64,000 nucleotides of DNA from Saccharothrix espanaensis DSM 44229 (GTDB lineage: Bacteria > Actinomycetota > Actinomycetes > Mycobacteriales > Pseudonocardiaceae): positions 4,774,001 to 4,838,000 of the forward strand of contig NC_019673.1 in the NCBI RefSeq assembly GCF_000328705.1, read 5' to 3'. A program made the translations under genes and the position numbers. This document shows positions 50,458 to 61,156 of the stretch, in pieces. Position 1 is the stretch's first letter. Every line of letters starts with the position of its first letter. The notes under the pieces were generated by a model. The model did not search any database, had not been told where the DNA came from, and saw only the letters and a list, made by a program, of their open reading frames with translations.

Positions 50458-52959
50458 ATGTCCGAGAGCTCCGTGCTGGTCACAGCAGACGCCCGGGAAG
50501 GGGGTCTGACGAGCGCTCAGGTCGCCGAACGGGTCGCCGACGGGCGCACGAACGCGGTCGGCGCGCAGACCAGCCGCAGCACGGCCCAGATCATCCGGGC
50601 CAACGTCGTCACCCCGTTCAACGGCCTGCTGCTCGCGCTGTTCATCGTCATCCTCACCACCGGACGTTGGCAGAACGGGCTGTTCGGGCTGGTGATCGTC
50701 GCCAACACGGCCATCGGCGTGTTCCAGGAGCTGCGCGCCAAGCGCACCCTCGACCGGCTCGCCGTGCTCAACGCGCCGCACGCCCGGGTCGTCCGCGACG
50801 GCACGACCTCCGAGATCGAGGTGGCCGGCGTCGTCGCCGACGACCTGATCGAGCTGCGCACCGGCGACCAGGTCGTGGCCGACGGCACGGTCACCGGGTC
50901 GACCGGGCTGGAGATCGACGAATCGCTGCTCACCGGCGAGTCCGACCCGATCCACAAAACCGTCGGCGACGAGGTGCGCTCCGGTTCGATCGTGGTCGCC
51001 GGCACCGGCCGGTTCCAGGCCACCCACGTCGGCGCGGACGCCTACGCCACCCGGCTCACCGCCGAGGCCCGCCAGTTCACCGTCGTGCGCTCGGAGCTGG
51101 TCGCCGGCACGAACAAGCTGCTGCGCTGGATCTCGTTGATGATGCTCGTCGTCGCACCGCTGCTGCTGTGGAGCCAGTTCCGCGTCCCGGACACCGAAGG
51201 CTGGCAGGACGCCGCCACGGGCGCGGTCGCCGCACTGGTCGGCATGGTCCCCGAAGGTCTCGTGCTGCTGACCAGTCTCGCGTTCATGATCGCCGCCATG
51301 TCGTTGGCGCGCAAGGAAACCCTCGTCCAGGAGCTGCCAGCGGTCGAGGTGCTCGCGCGCGTCGACACGGTGTGCCTGGACAAGACCGGCACCCTCACGC
51401 ACGGCGACATCGTCTTCGACCGCCTGGTCACAGCGAAGGACAGCAACAACAAGGACAGCGGCAAGGGCAACAGCCACGAGAGCGACAGCGGCAAGGGCGA
51501 CGGCGGCAGCGGCAGCGGCAGCGGCAGCAAGGACGGTGACAGCAACGACGGCGGTAGCCAGGAGGACCGGGAGGTTCGCGAGGCGCTCGCGCTGTGCGCG
51601 GCGGCTCCCGACGCCAATGCGACCTCCAGCGCGCTGGCCGCCGAGTTCACCGACCCGACCTGGCGCAACGCCGGCGGCATCCCGTTCTCCTCGGCCCGCA
51701 AGTGGTCCGCCGTCGTCGCCGAGGACCACGGGACGTGGGTGCTCGGCGCGCCCGAGATGGTCTTCCCCGACGCCGGCGACAACCCGCTGCTGGCCACCGC
51801 CGCCGACATCGCCGGCGAAGGCCGCCGCGTCCTGGTCCTGGCCCACACCACCGCCCCCGCCACCGGCACCGACCTGCCCGCCGACCTCACCGCCCGCGCG
51901 CTGGTGGTGCTCGCCGAGCACGTCCGCGACGACGCCGCCGACACCCTGCGCTACTTCACCGAGCAGGGCGTCGCGCTCAAGGTCATCTCCGGCGACAACC
52001 CGCGCACGGTCGGCGCGGTCGCCGTCCAGGTCGGGCTGCCGGGCATCAGCCACGCCACCGAGGCCGTCGACGCCCGCACCCTGCCCGAGGACCCCGACGA
52101 ACTCGCCGACGTCCTGGAGCACAACGCCGTCTTCGGCCGCGTGACACCGCAGCAGAAACGCGCCATCGTCGGCGCGCTGCAACGCCGCGGCCACGTCGTC
52201 GCGATGACCGGCGACGGCGTCAACGACGCCATGGCGCTCAAGGACGCCGACATCGGCGTCGCCATGGGCAACGGGGCCGCCGCGACCCGCGCGGTCGCCC
52301 AACTCGTCCTGCTCGACAGCCGGTTCGCGCACCTGCCCGACGTCGTCGCCGAAGGCCGCCGGGTGATCGCCAACATCGAACGGGCCGCGAACCTGTTCCT
52401 GGTCAAGAACGTCTACTCGCTGGTCCTCGCGCTGATCGTGGTCGCCACCTCGCTGGCCTACCCGCTGGCCCCGATCCAGCTCACCCTGATCTCGGCGGTC
52501 ACCATCGGCATCCCGGGCTTCATCCTCGCCCTTGCGCCCAACAGCCGCCGCTACGTCCCGGGCTTCCTCGGCCGGGTGCTCCGGCTCGCGGTGCCCACCG
52601 GCGCGGTGATCGGCCTGGCCGCGTTCGCCGGGTACCTCACCATCCGGGGTCTGGAGCCCACCGCGGGCCGGACGGCCGCCCAGACCGTCGCCACGATCGT
52701 GGTCGCCATCGCCTCGCTGTGGACGCTGTCCCTGCTGGCCCGCCCGTTCACCGCGTGGAAGATCGCCCTCATCGCCGCGCTGGCCGGCGCGTTCGCGCTC
52801 ATCCTCGCCATCCCGGTGCTGGGCAACGGCATCTTCCTGCTCGACGTGACACCGCAGCGCCTGGTCGTCGGTGCCGCCATCGGCGCGGCCGCCGCCTTCC
52901 TGGTCGAGATCATCGGCCGCGTCATCCTCCGCCCCGTCCAGGACGCCACGACCGCGTGA
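50458..52959 (+). CDS. P-type cation-transporting ATPase with low-complexity insert
   Basis: An 833-residue P-type ATPase. The actuator TGES is in LLTGESDP, the phosphorylated Asp308 is in DKTGTLTH, and the hinge is MTGDGVNDAMALKDADIGVA. About ten membrane helices are placed as in P2/PacL-like and CtpE-like pumps, probably exporting or importing Ca2+ or another cation. After LVTAKD, residues about 325-368 are an unusual Ser/Gly/Lys/Asp linker (DSNNKDSGKGNSHESDSGKG and further) before the nucleotide-binding domain. ATG 50458 follows GGAGGTGGGG. Ion unknown. Confidence 0.92.
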   Translation: MSESSVLVTADAREGGLTSAQVAERVADGRTNAVGAQTSRSTAQIIRANVVTPFNGLLLALFIVILTTGRWQNGLFGLVIVANTAIGVFQELRAKRTLDRLAVLNAPHARVVRDGTTSEIEVAGVVADDLIELRTGDQVVADGTVTGSTGLEIDESLLTGESDPIHKTVGDEVRSGSIVVAGTGRFQATHVGADAYATRLTAEARQFTVVRSELVAGTNKLLRWISLMMLVVAPLLLWSQFRVPDTEGWQDAATGAVAALVGMVPEGLVLLTSLAFMIAAMSLARKETLVQELPAVEVLARVDTVCLDKTGTLTHGDIVFDRLVTAKDSNNKDSGKGNSHESDSGKGDGGSGSGSGSKDGDSNDGGSQEDREVREALALCAAAPDANATSSALAAEFTDPTWRNAGGIPFSSARKWSAVVAEDHGTWVLGAPEMVFPDAGDNPLLATAADIAGEGRRVLVLAHTTAPATGTDLPADLTARALVVLAEHVRDDAADTLRYFTEQGVALKVISGDNPRTVGAVAVQVGLPGISHATEAVDARTLPEDPDELADVLEHNAVFGRVTPQQKRAIVGALQRRGHVVAMTGDGVNDAMALKDADIGVAMGNGAAATRAVAQLVLLDSRFAHLPDVVAEGRRVIANIERAANLFLVKNVYSLVLALIVVATSLAYPLAPIQLTLISAVTIGIPGFILALAPNSRRYVPGFLGRVLRLAVPTGAVIGLAAFAGYLTIRGLEPTAGRTAAQTVATIVVAIASLWTLSLLARPFTAWKIALIAALAGAFALILAIPVLGNGIFLLDVTPQRLVVGAAIGAAAAFLVEIIGRVILRPVQDATTA
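51431..51565. repeat. Low-complexity GGC/AGC/AAG-rich insert
   Basis: A run of AGCGGC-, AAGGAC- and AACAAC-type codons encodes the Gly/Ser/Lys/Asp linker of the P-type ATPase between its phosphorylation and nucleotide-binding domains. Confidence 0.7.
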
Positions 52960-53105
52960 CGCGCCGCGCCGGCCGGGCAGTTCACCCCCGGCACGGCCGG
53001 CGCCCTGCTCGTCGTGATCACGTTGACGGGAAAAGGATTCGACGCGGCCGTTGGCGATCTTGTAGCTTGCTGCCGACCGTGACACGGCCCGAGGAGGTGA
53101 GACCC

Positions 53106-53156
53106 ATGAACGCAGCAGCGATGTGGGTGCTCCCCCCTGCCGTCACGGTCGGGTGA
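53106..53156 (+). CDS. Upstream peptide of rifampicin monooxygenase
   Basis: A 16-residue frame (MNAAAMWVLPPAVTVG). AGGAGGTGA at 53092-53100 is a perfect match to the 16S 3' end, 5 bp from ATG 53106, far better than the site of the enzyme gene itself. The stop is 60 bp before rox. The hairpin 53172-53203 lies between them. This has the layout of a translation-attenuation leader. Whether the peptide stalls ribosomes is unknown. Confidence 0.65.
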   Translation: MNAAAMWVLPPAVTVG

Positions 53157-53165
53157 TCGATGTAG

Positions 53166-54812
<1,647 letters not shown>

Positions 54813-54838
54813 TCCCCGTGCTGCCCTGACGCCCGCAG

Positions 54839-54865
54839 GCGGCCGTGAGCCCTCCTCACGGCCGC
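54839..54865 (+). terminator. Hairpin terminator after rox
   Basis: GCGGCCGTGAG (54839-54849) and CTCACGGCCGC (54855-54865) form a perfect 11-bp stem with a 5-base loop, 27 bp after the rox stop. Confidence 0.85.
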
Positions 54866-55213
54866 TTGTCCGAGTTGAACGCCTGGGGTCGTCGGGCCCA
54901 CAACCCGTAATTCACTTCATTCTACACTGAAGTTATAGAGCGGAATATTCCACCGGAAGATCAGCCGCTTTCCCGGCGGCCCGGAATTCACGCGGCAATA
55001 TGAGGAGGCTTCGTAGAATTCGCCCCCTGCGCCCGGTGGACCAGCGCGAATGCCATTACAGCGGGCAATCGGATCCCGGCTGGTTAACACGAATGGACCA
55101 GTCGACCGGCTTTCCCCGCATCGCGTGGGTACGGCATGATCCAACGACGGTGGACGCCGCCCCTGCCGCTCCAGGCCGACCACCACCACCCAGGCGACAC
55201 GCGGAGTTCATCG
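54866..55213. other. AT-rich gap before the GGDEF/HD-GYP gene
   Basis: About 350 bp including a distinctly AT-rich patch (54898-54965) with ACTTCA-N8-TGAAGT (54914-54933) and the palindrome GGAATATTCC (54942-54951). These are good candidates for regulatory sites. Codon-like GC-rich frames beyond it are not convincing. Confidence 0.5.
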
Positions 55214-57283
55214 ATGAGTGCGAACGGCCCCCGCCCGACCTCGGGCAGGGCCTGGCTCGGCTACCTCACCGCCGGGCTGGTGGCGATCGCCTGCTACTAC
55301 GCGATCCCCCGGGAGGGCTTCGGGGTCGCCGCCCGCGTGATCATGTACTGCCTGACCAGCACGTCGGCCGCCGTCGTCGTGCTGTGGACCGCGCTGCGCC
55401 TGCGCACCGGCGCGCGCCTGCCGTGGCTGCTGCTCGGGTTGAGCCAGGTCGTCTACTCGATCGCCGACTGCACCTTCTACGTCAACCACTACCTGCTCGG
55501 CCTGACCGGCTACCCGTCCCTGGCCGACGTGTTCTACCTGGGGCACTACCCGCTGGCGGTGGCCGCGCTGCTGCTGCTCATCCGCCGCCGCACGCCCGGC
55601 CGCGACGTGCAGAGCGCGCTGGACGCCTCTGTGCTGGCGGTCGTCGCCGCGATGCTGTCCTGGCTCTACCTGATCGGCCCTCGCGCCAGGCTCGACCAGC
55701 CGGTGCTGGTGACCGCGGCGTCGGTCGCCTACCCGGTGATGGACCTGGCGCTGCTCGCCGTGGCGATCCGGCTGTTCCTGGGCACCGGCAAGCGCTCCGG
55801 CTCGTTCGCGCTGCTCGCGACGAACCTGCTGGCCATCCTCACCGCCGACACGCTCTACGTGGTGCAGCAGCTCAACGGCACCTACCACGCGGGCAACTTC
55901 CTCGACGCCATCTGGCTGGGCGGCAACCTGGCGCTGGGCGCGGCGGCGCTGCACCCGACCCGGTCGGCGGTCGCCGAGCCCACGGCGGTGCGGGAGGACG
56001 TGCTGGGGCCCGGCCGGATCGCCGCGCTGTGCGCCGCCGCCCTGACCGCGCCCGCGATGCTGGTCGTGCGGCACGCCACCGGGAACACCCACGACATCCC
56101 GGTGGTCGCCGCCGCGTGCGCGATGCTGTTCGTGCTGGTGATCGCCCGGTTGGCGGTGCTGGTCGCGGACCAGCGGCGGCTGGCCATCACCGACGCGCTG
56201 ACCGGCCTGCACACCCGGCGGTTCTTCGTCGCCCAACTGCCGATCGAGGTCGAGCGGGCCCGGCGCGCGGGCGGGTCGGTGGCGGTGTTCATCGCCGACG
56301 TCGACCGGTTCAAGTCCATCAACGACGGGCACGGCCACCCGGCGGGCGACCAGGCGCTGGTGGAGATCGCCGACCGGCTGCGCCGCGCGGCGCGGGCCGG
56401 TGACGTGGTGGCGCGCTACGGCGGCGAGGAGTTCGCCCTGCTGGTGCCCGGCGCGAGCCCGGCCGAGCTGGCCGCCATCGCGCAGCGGCTGCGCGACAGC
56501 GTGGCGGGCAGCCCGATCGAGGTGACCGACTCGGTGTGGCTCGCGGCGACGGTGTCGATCGGCGCGGCCTGCTACCCCGAGCACGCGGGCGACCCGGCCG
56601 AGGTGATCGCCGCCGCGGACCGCTCGCTGTACGCGGCCAAGGTCTCGGGCCGGGACCGGGCGGTGGTCGGCGCGGTCCGCCCGGAGTCCGACCCGGTGAT
56701 GCTGGAGCACCTGTGCCGGGTCGCCGACCAGGTCGACCTGAAGCTGTCCGCGCCGCACAACAGCCGCGCGGTGGGCCGGTGGACCCGCCTGCTGGCCGCC
56801 GAGCTGGGCCACGACGAGCACGCGGTGAAGGTCGCGGGCCTGGCGGGCCGGCTGCACGACATCGGCAAGATCGTCGTCCCGGACGCGGTGCTGACCAAGC
56901 CGTCCGCGCTGGACGGCCAGGAGTGGCAGCTGATGCGCGCGCACGCCGACCACGGCTTCCGGCTGGCCGACACGGTGCCGGGGTTCTTCCCGGTGGCGCG
57001 GGCGATCCGGCAGCACCACGAGCGCTACGACGGCAGCGGCTACCCGCAGGGCCTGGTGGGCGGCGCGATCCGCTGGGAGGCCCGGCTGGTCGCGGTGTGC
57101 GACGTGTGGGCGGCGATGCTGACCGACCGCCCGCACCGCCGGGCGCTGTCGGTCGAGGCGGCCCGCGACGAGCTCCGGGCCGGGCGCGGCTCGCGCTACG
57201 ACCCGGACGTCGTGGACCTGTTCCTCGACCTGCACGCGGCGGGCCGGATCGACTCGCCGGCCGCCGGCCGGGTGGCCGGCTAG
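55214..57283 (+). CDS. Membrane GGDEF/HD-GYP cyclic-di-GMP protein
   Basis: A 689-residue protein with about eight hydrophobic segments in the first 300 residues, then a GGDEF domain (RYGGEEF near residue 402; RxxD I-site RAGD five residues before it) and an HD-GYP domain (LHDIGKIVVPD, HHERYDGSGYPQGL). GGEEF predicts diguanylate cyclase activity and the I-site product inhibition; HD-GYP predicts c-di-GMP hydrolysis. A double-function or regulatory balance is inferred. ATG 55214 is preferred over ATG 55136. Its stop overlaps the stop of the convergent TenA-like gene in the palindrome CTAG. Confidence 0.92.
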   Translation: MSANGPRPTSGRAWLGYLTAGLVAIACYYAIPREGFGVAARVIMYCLTSTSAAVVVLWTALRLRTGARLPWLLLGLSQVVYSIADCTFYVNHYLLGLTGYPSLADVFYLGHYPLAVAALLLLIRRRTPGRDVQSALDASVLAVVAAMLSWLYLIGPRARLDQPVLVTAASVAYPVMDLALLAVAIRLFLGTGKRSGSFALLATNLLAILTADTLYVVQQLNGTYHAGNFLDAIWLGGNLALGAAALHPTRSAVAEPTAVREDVLGPGRIAALCAAALTAPAMLVVRHATGNTHDIPVVAAACAMLFVLVIARLAVLVADQRRLAITDALTGLHTRRFFVAQLPIEVERARRAGGSVAVFIADVDRFKSINDGHGHPAGDQALVEIADRLRRAARAGDVVARYGGEEFALLVPGASPAELAAIAQRLRDSVAGSPIEVTDSVWLAATVSIGAACYPEHAGDPAEVIAAADRSLYAAKVSGRDRAVVGAVRPESDPVMLEHLCRVADQVDLKLSAPHNSRAVGRWTRLLAAELGHDEHAVKVAGLAGRLHDIGKIVVPDAVLTKPSALDGQEWQLMRAHADHGFRLADTVPGFFPVARAIRQHHERYDGSGYPQGLVGGAIRWEARLVAVCDVWAAMLTDRPHRRALSVEAARDELRAGRGSRYDPDVVDLFLDLHAAGRIDSPAAGRVAG

Positions 57284-57942
57284 CGCGCGCTCAGGTCGGC
57301 CAGGGTGTTCCAGAACATCAGCTCGTAGCCCTGGAGCAGGCGAACCAGTTCGACCGCGCCGCGGAAGGACACCCCGGCGTCGATCCCGGCCTGCACCGCC
57401 GCCAGTCCCTGCTGCGCCAGCTCGGGCGCGGGCGTGCCGAAGAAGTCGAAGAACGCGCGGGCGTCCTCGTCGAAGCCGTAGTGCTCGCGCAGCGCCTCGG
57501 CGATCGCCGCGCAGTACTCGCCGAACGCCGCGAAGTTGGTCAGCATGGCCACCGCCGCGACCGCCGGTTCCGCGTTGAGCGCCAGCCACGCCACGTAGGC
57601 CGCGTACGCCTGGCACCCCGGCCGGGGCCGGTAGGCGCGCACGGCGACCTCGTCGAACCCGGCCGCCGCGGCGAGCGGGGGCAGCAGCGGCAGGGCGAGG
57701 GCCTCGCCCTGGGACAGGCTGGTGAAGAACCCGCGCCCGGCGGGCTCGTCCGCCCGGGAGGCCAGGGTGAGGAAGCTGCGCCAGTCCGCCGGCACGATCC
57801 GGCTCTCCTCGGCGGCCAGCGCGCCGATCACCGGCAACGGCACCTCGCCGCGCGCGATCAGCGGGATGAACCGGTTCACCCCGTGCTCGTCCGCGACTTC
57901 CTTCCGGATCTTGTCGAGCAGTTCCTGCGCCGAGTGGGCCAT
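57280..57942 (-). CDS. TenA/PqqC-family protein
   Basis: A 220-residue all-helical protein of the TenA/PqqC (THI-4) superfamily: RFIPLIARGEVPLPVIGALA, EESRIVPADWRSFLTLA, and ANFAAFGEY-like NFAAFGEYCAAIAEALREHYG in the middle. Family members include thiaminase II and heme-oxygenase-like enzymes; the thiaminase Cys is not evident, so function is open. ATG 57942 has GGGGAG upstream. Confidence 0.8.
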   Translation of the reverse strand: MAHSAQELLDKIRKEVADEHGVNRFIPLIARGEVPLPVIGALAAEESRIVPADWRSFLTLASRADEPAGRGFFTSLSQGEALALPLLPPLAAAAGFDEVAVRAYRPRPGCQAYAAYVAWLALNAEPAVAAVAMLTNFAAFGEYCAAIAEALREHYGFDEDARAFFDFFGTPAPELAQQGLAAVQAGIDAGVSFRGAVELVRLLQGYELMFWNTLADLSAR

Positions 57943-58034
57943 CGCTCGCTCTCCCCTGCACACCATGGGTTTCGTCGGGGCCAGCGTAGGTCAAGATCGT
58001 TCCCCCGGGACCGCACAACCCGTAGGGTGTCCGC

Positions 58035-58475
58035 ATGATCGGTGTCGGACCGCTGGAGCCGGACGACCGTCCCGCCTGGGCCGAACTCTTCCTCGGCTAC
58101 AACGAGTTCTACGGCCGCGCGCTGCCGCCCGACGCCCTGGAGCGCGCCTGGCGGGAGTTCCACCTGGGACACCGGATGCACGCGCTGGGCGCCCGGCTGG
58201 ACGGCGCACTGGTCGGCATCGCCCACTTCCTGGTGCACCCCAGCACCACCTCACCGGACGCCTGCTACCTCCAGGACCTGTTCACCTCGCCGGGAGCGCG
58301 CGGCCGGGGCGTGGGGCGGGCGCTGATCGACGCGGTCGAGGAGTGGGCCCGCGCCCACGAGTGCTCGCGCCTGTACTGGCACACCAAAGAGGACAACCAC
58401 ACCGCGCGCCGGCTCTACGACCAGGTGGCCGAGAACCGGGGCTTCATCGCTTACGTGATCCCGTTCCAGTCCTGA
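58035..58475 (+). CDS. GNAT-family N-acetyltransferase
   Basis: A 146-residue acetyltransferase. The acetyl-CoA site is in YLQDLFTSPGARGRGVGRAL (V/I-x-x-x-R/Q-G-x-G/A), with WHTKEDNHTARRLYDQVAEN, the usual C-terminal motif with the active-site Tyr. Small-molecule or protein amine substrate unknown. ATG 58035, divergent from the TenA-like gene. Confidence 0.88.
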   Translation: MIGVGPLEPDDRPAWAELFLGYNEFYGRALPPDALERAWREFHLGHRMHALGARLDGALVGIAHFLVHPSTTSPDACYLQDLFTSPGARGRGVGRALIDAVEEWARAHECSRLYWHTKEDNHTARRLYDQVAENRGFIAYVIPFQS

Positions 58476-58741
58476 CCCGGCCCCGTCGCCGACGTCGAGG
58501 GCCACATCCGGGCTCGGCGCGCCCACCAGCGGCGGGGCCGGCGTCCCGCGGGACGGGGTGTGGTGCGGCGGGGTCGGGAGCCAGGGTGCCTGGGGTGCAC
58601 CGGCTCGACCGAGCCCCGCCGCGGACTGGACGACCCTCCCCCGGCCGCCGGTGTCCGGGCCGCGCACGGCCCGCGAGAACTGTGCGGCACACCGCTTGAG
58701 AAATTCTTGAATCCCGCGCAACCGGCTCGTCAAGCGGCTCG

Positions 58742-59338
58742 TCAACCGGCCCGCAGCCCGCGCAGCAGGGGCAGGTAGACCTCGTCCACCAGCTCGGCGA
58801 TGGTCGTCTCGTCCAGCGTCTGGCCGCACATGAAGTACTCGTTGCGCACCAGGTCCAGCGGCGCGCGCAGCGCCCGCAGCGGCACCTCGACCGGCGGCAG
58901 CTCGCCGCGCCGCACGGCCCGGTCCACGACCGTGCGGACCGCCTCGGTCAGCGGCGAGGGCTGGGTCAGGCGCGAGCGGAGCAGTTCGGCGACCTCGGGG
59001 TGGCGGAACGCCTCGGCCATCACGCCGGCGATCATCCCGCTCATCATGCTCCCGGTCCGCAACGCGATGCGGTCGAACACGGCTAGCATGTCGGTGCGCA
59101 ACGACCCGGTGTCGGGCACGCCCTTGGCCGCCGGAACCCGCTGGTTCCACGCGGCCAGGGCGAGTTCGGCCCGGTTCTTCCAACGGCGGTACAGGACGGG
59201 CTTGCTGGTGCCGGCCCGCGCCGCGACGCCTTCCACGGTGAACCGGGCGTAGCCGAGTTCGCTCAGTTCGGCCCAGGCGGCGTCGAGGATGGCCTGTTCC
59301 AGTTCCGCCCCGCGGCGGCGCGACTTCGGCTCCGACAC
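58742..59338 (-). CDS. TetR-family regulator of ABC exporter
   Basis: A 198-residue TetR repressor. The HTH is at residues 12-60 (AILDAAWAELSELGYARFTV, EGVAARAGTSKPVLYRRWK). The rest is the helical ligand-binding/dimer domain with a C-terminal TetR_C-like segment. GTG 59338 follows AGGAGTAGG. It is divergent from the ABC pair, and two matching operators lie in the 75-bp gap, so it most likely represses both itself and the exporter. Confidence 0.92.
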   Translation of the reverse strand: MSEPKSRRRGAELEQAILDAAWAELSELGYARFTVEGVAARAGTSKPVLYRRWKNRAELALAAWNQRVPAAKGVPDTGSLRTDMLAVFDRIALRTGSMMSGMIAGVMAEAFRHPEVAELLRSRLTQPSPLTEAVRTVVDRAVRRGELPPVEVPLRALRAPLDLVRNEYFMCGQTLDETTIAELVDEVYLPLLRGLRAG

Positions 59339-59346
59339 CCTACTCC

Positions 59347-59367
59347 TAAGATACGTTGCGTTTCTTA
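59347..59367. promoter_or_regulatory. TetR operator, first copy
   Basis: TAAGATACG-N3-CGTTTCTTA is a 21-bp imperfect palindrome close to the TetR start. It overlaps the putative exporter -35 box TTGCGT (59356-59361), whose -10 is TACCGT (59379-59384). Confidence 0.7.
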
Positions 59368-59393
59368 TTCGACAGGTCTACCGTGCCCCACCG

Positions 59394-59414
59394 TAAGACA
59401 CGGCACGTATCTTA
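59394..59414. promoter_or_regulatory. TetR operator, second copy
   Basis: TAAGACACG-N3-CGTATCTTA, a 21-bp imperfect palindrome with the same half-sites as 59347-59367, ends at the exporter ATG. Two sites in one divergent region fit joint repression. Confidence 0.7.
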
Positions 59415-61156
59415 TGGGGGAAACGTTGCTAAACCGCCTACTCCGGACATACCTCCGTCCGTACCGGCGTGAGCTGATCATCGTGCTGGTGCTCCAGTGC
59501 GTCGGCACCGTCGCGTCGCTCTACCTGCCCAGCCTCAACGCCGACATCATCGACTTCGGCATCGCCCGCGGCGACAACGACTACATCCTGGCCACCGGCG
59601 GGTGGATGCTCGGGGTCACGCTGGTGCAGATCGGGTGCTCCGCCGGCGCGGTCTTCTACAGCGCCCGCACGGCCATGGCGTTCGGCCGGGACGTGCGCTC
59701 GGCCGTGTTCCACCGGGTGGGCGAGTTCTCCGCCCGCGAGGTCAACGCGTTCGGCCCGTCCTCGCTGATCACCCGCACCACCAACGACGTGCAGCAGGTT
59801 CAGCTGCTGGTGGTGATGGTGTGCACGATCCTGGTCACCGCGCCGATCATGTGCGCGGCGGGCATCGTGATGGCGCTGCGCGAGGACGTCGGGCTGTCCT
59901 GGCTGCTCGCGGTGTGCGTGCCGGCCATGATCATCGGGATCGGTCTGATCGTGATCCGCATGGTGCCGCAGTTCCGGCTCATGCAGGAGCGCATCGACGC
60001 GGTCAACCGGGTGCTGCGCGAGCAGCTCTCCGGCATCCGGGTGGTCCGGGCGTTCGTCCGCGAACCGGCCGAGACCAGGCGGTTCGCCGACGCCAACGCC
60101 GCGCTCACCGACACCGCGCTCAAGGTCGGCCGGCTGCAGGCGCTGATCTTCCCGGTCGTCATGCTGATGTTCAACGGCTCCAGCGTCGCCGTCATGTGGT
60201 TCGGGGCGCAGCGGCTGGACACCGGGGAGATGCAGATCGGCGCGCTGACCGCGTTCCTCAGCTACCTGATGCAGATCCTGATGTCGGTCATGATGGCCAC
60301 CTTCATCTCCATGATGGTGCCGCGCGCCTCGGTCTGCGCGGAGCGGATCAACGAGGTGCTCGACACCGACTCCTCGGTGACCCCGCCGCTCGCCCCGGTG
60401 CGCGAACTGCCCGGGACGGCCGCCGTGGAGTTCCGGCACGCCGAGTTCCGCTACCCGGGCGCGGCCGAACCGGTGCTGCGCGACATCTCCTTCCGCGCCG
60501 AGGCCGGCCGCACCACCGCGATCATCGGCAGCACCGGCGCGGGCAAGACCACGCTGCTCTCGCTGGTACCCCGGCTGATCGACGTCACCGGCGGCGAGGT
60601 CCTGGTCAACGGCGCGGACGTGCGCGAACTCGCCCCGGACGTGCTGTGCGACCGGCTCGGCCTGGTGCCGCAGCGGCCGTACCTGTTCACCGGCACGGTC
60701 GCGAGCAACCTGCGCTACGGCAAGCCGGACGCGACCGACGACGAGCTGTGGTCGGCGCTGGAGATCGCCCAGGCGCGCGACTTCGTGGAGCAGATGGGCG
60801 GGCTGGAGTCGAGCATCGCCCAGGGCGGCACGAACGTCTCGGGCGGCCAGCGGCAGCGGCTGTCCATCGCGCGGGCCCTGGTCCGCCGGCCGGACGTCTA
60901 CCTGTTCGACGACGCGTTCTCCGCGCTCGACCTGGCCACCGACGCCCGGCTGCGCGCCGCGCTGCGGCCGCACACCGCCAAGTCGGTGGTGATCGTCGTC
61001 GCGCAGCGCGTGTCCACCATCATCGACGCCGAGCGGATCGTGGTCCTGGACAACGGGTCCGTGGTCGGCGTCGGCACCCACCAGGAACTGCTGGACACGT
61101 GCCCCACCTACGTGGAGATCGTCCAGTCGCAGCTCAGTTCGGAGCAGGCCGCATGA
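59414..61156 (+). CDS. ABC exporter half, degenerate ATP site
   Basis: A 580-residue exporter half with a six-helix membrane domain and a C-terminal ATPase. Walker A is GSTGAGKT, the signature NVSGGQRQRLSIARAL is intact, but Walker B ends VYLFDDAFSALD, with Asp in place of the catalytic Glu. The partner gene has a normal LDEATSSVD, so the two are predicted to form a heterodimer with one consensus and one degenerate site, as in TM287/288 and BmrCD. ATG 59414 is taken; TTG 59426 has a better Shine-Dalgarno (GGGGGAA). Probable drug or lipid exporter. Confidence 0.9.
   Translation: MGETLLNRLLRTYLRPYRRELIIVLVLQCVGTVASLYLPSLNADIIDFGIARGDNDYILATGGWMLGVTLVQIGCSAGAVFYSARTAMAFGRDVRSAVFHRVGEFSAREVNAFGPSSLITRTTNDVQQVQLLVVMVCTILVTAPIMCAAGIVMALREDVGLSWLLAVCVPAMIIGIGLIVIRMVPQFRLMQERIDAVNRVLREQLSGIRVVRAFVREPAETRRFADANAALTDTALKVGRLQALIFPVVMLMFNGSSVAVMWFGAQRLDTGEMQIGALTAFLSYLMQILMSVMMATFISMMVPRASVCAERINEVLDTDSSVTPPLAPVRELPGTAAVEFRHAEFRYPGAAEPVLRDISFRAEAGRTTAIIGSTGAGKTTLLSLVPRLIDVTGGEVLVNGADVRELAPDVLCDRLGLVPQRPYLFTGTVASNLRYGKPDATDDELWSALEIAQARDFVEQMGGLESSIAQGGTNVSGGQRQRLSIARALVRRPDVYLFDDAFSALDLATDARLRAALRPHTAKSVVIVVAQRVSTIIDAERIVVLDNGSVVGVGTHQELLDTCPTYVEIVQSQLSSEQAA

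Noticed and set aside
54917-55189. Minus-strand frame of 90 codons
   Set aside because: It crosses the AT-rich regulatory patch, lacks a ribosome site and codon bias.
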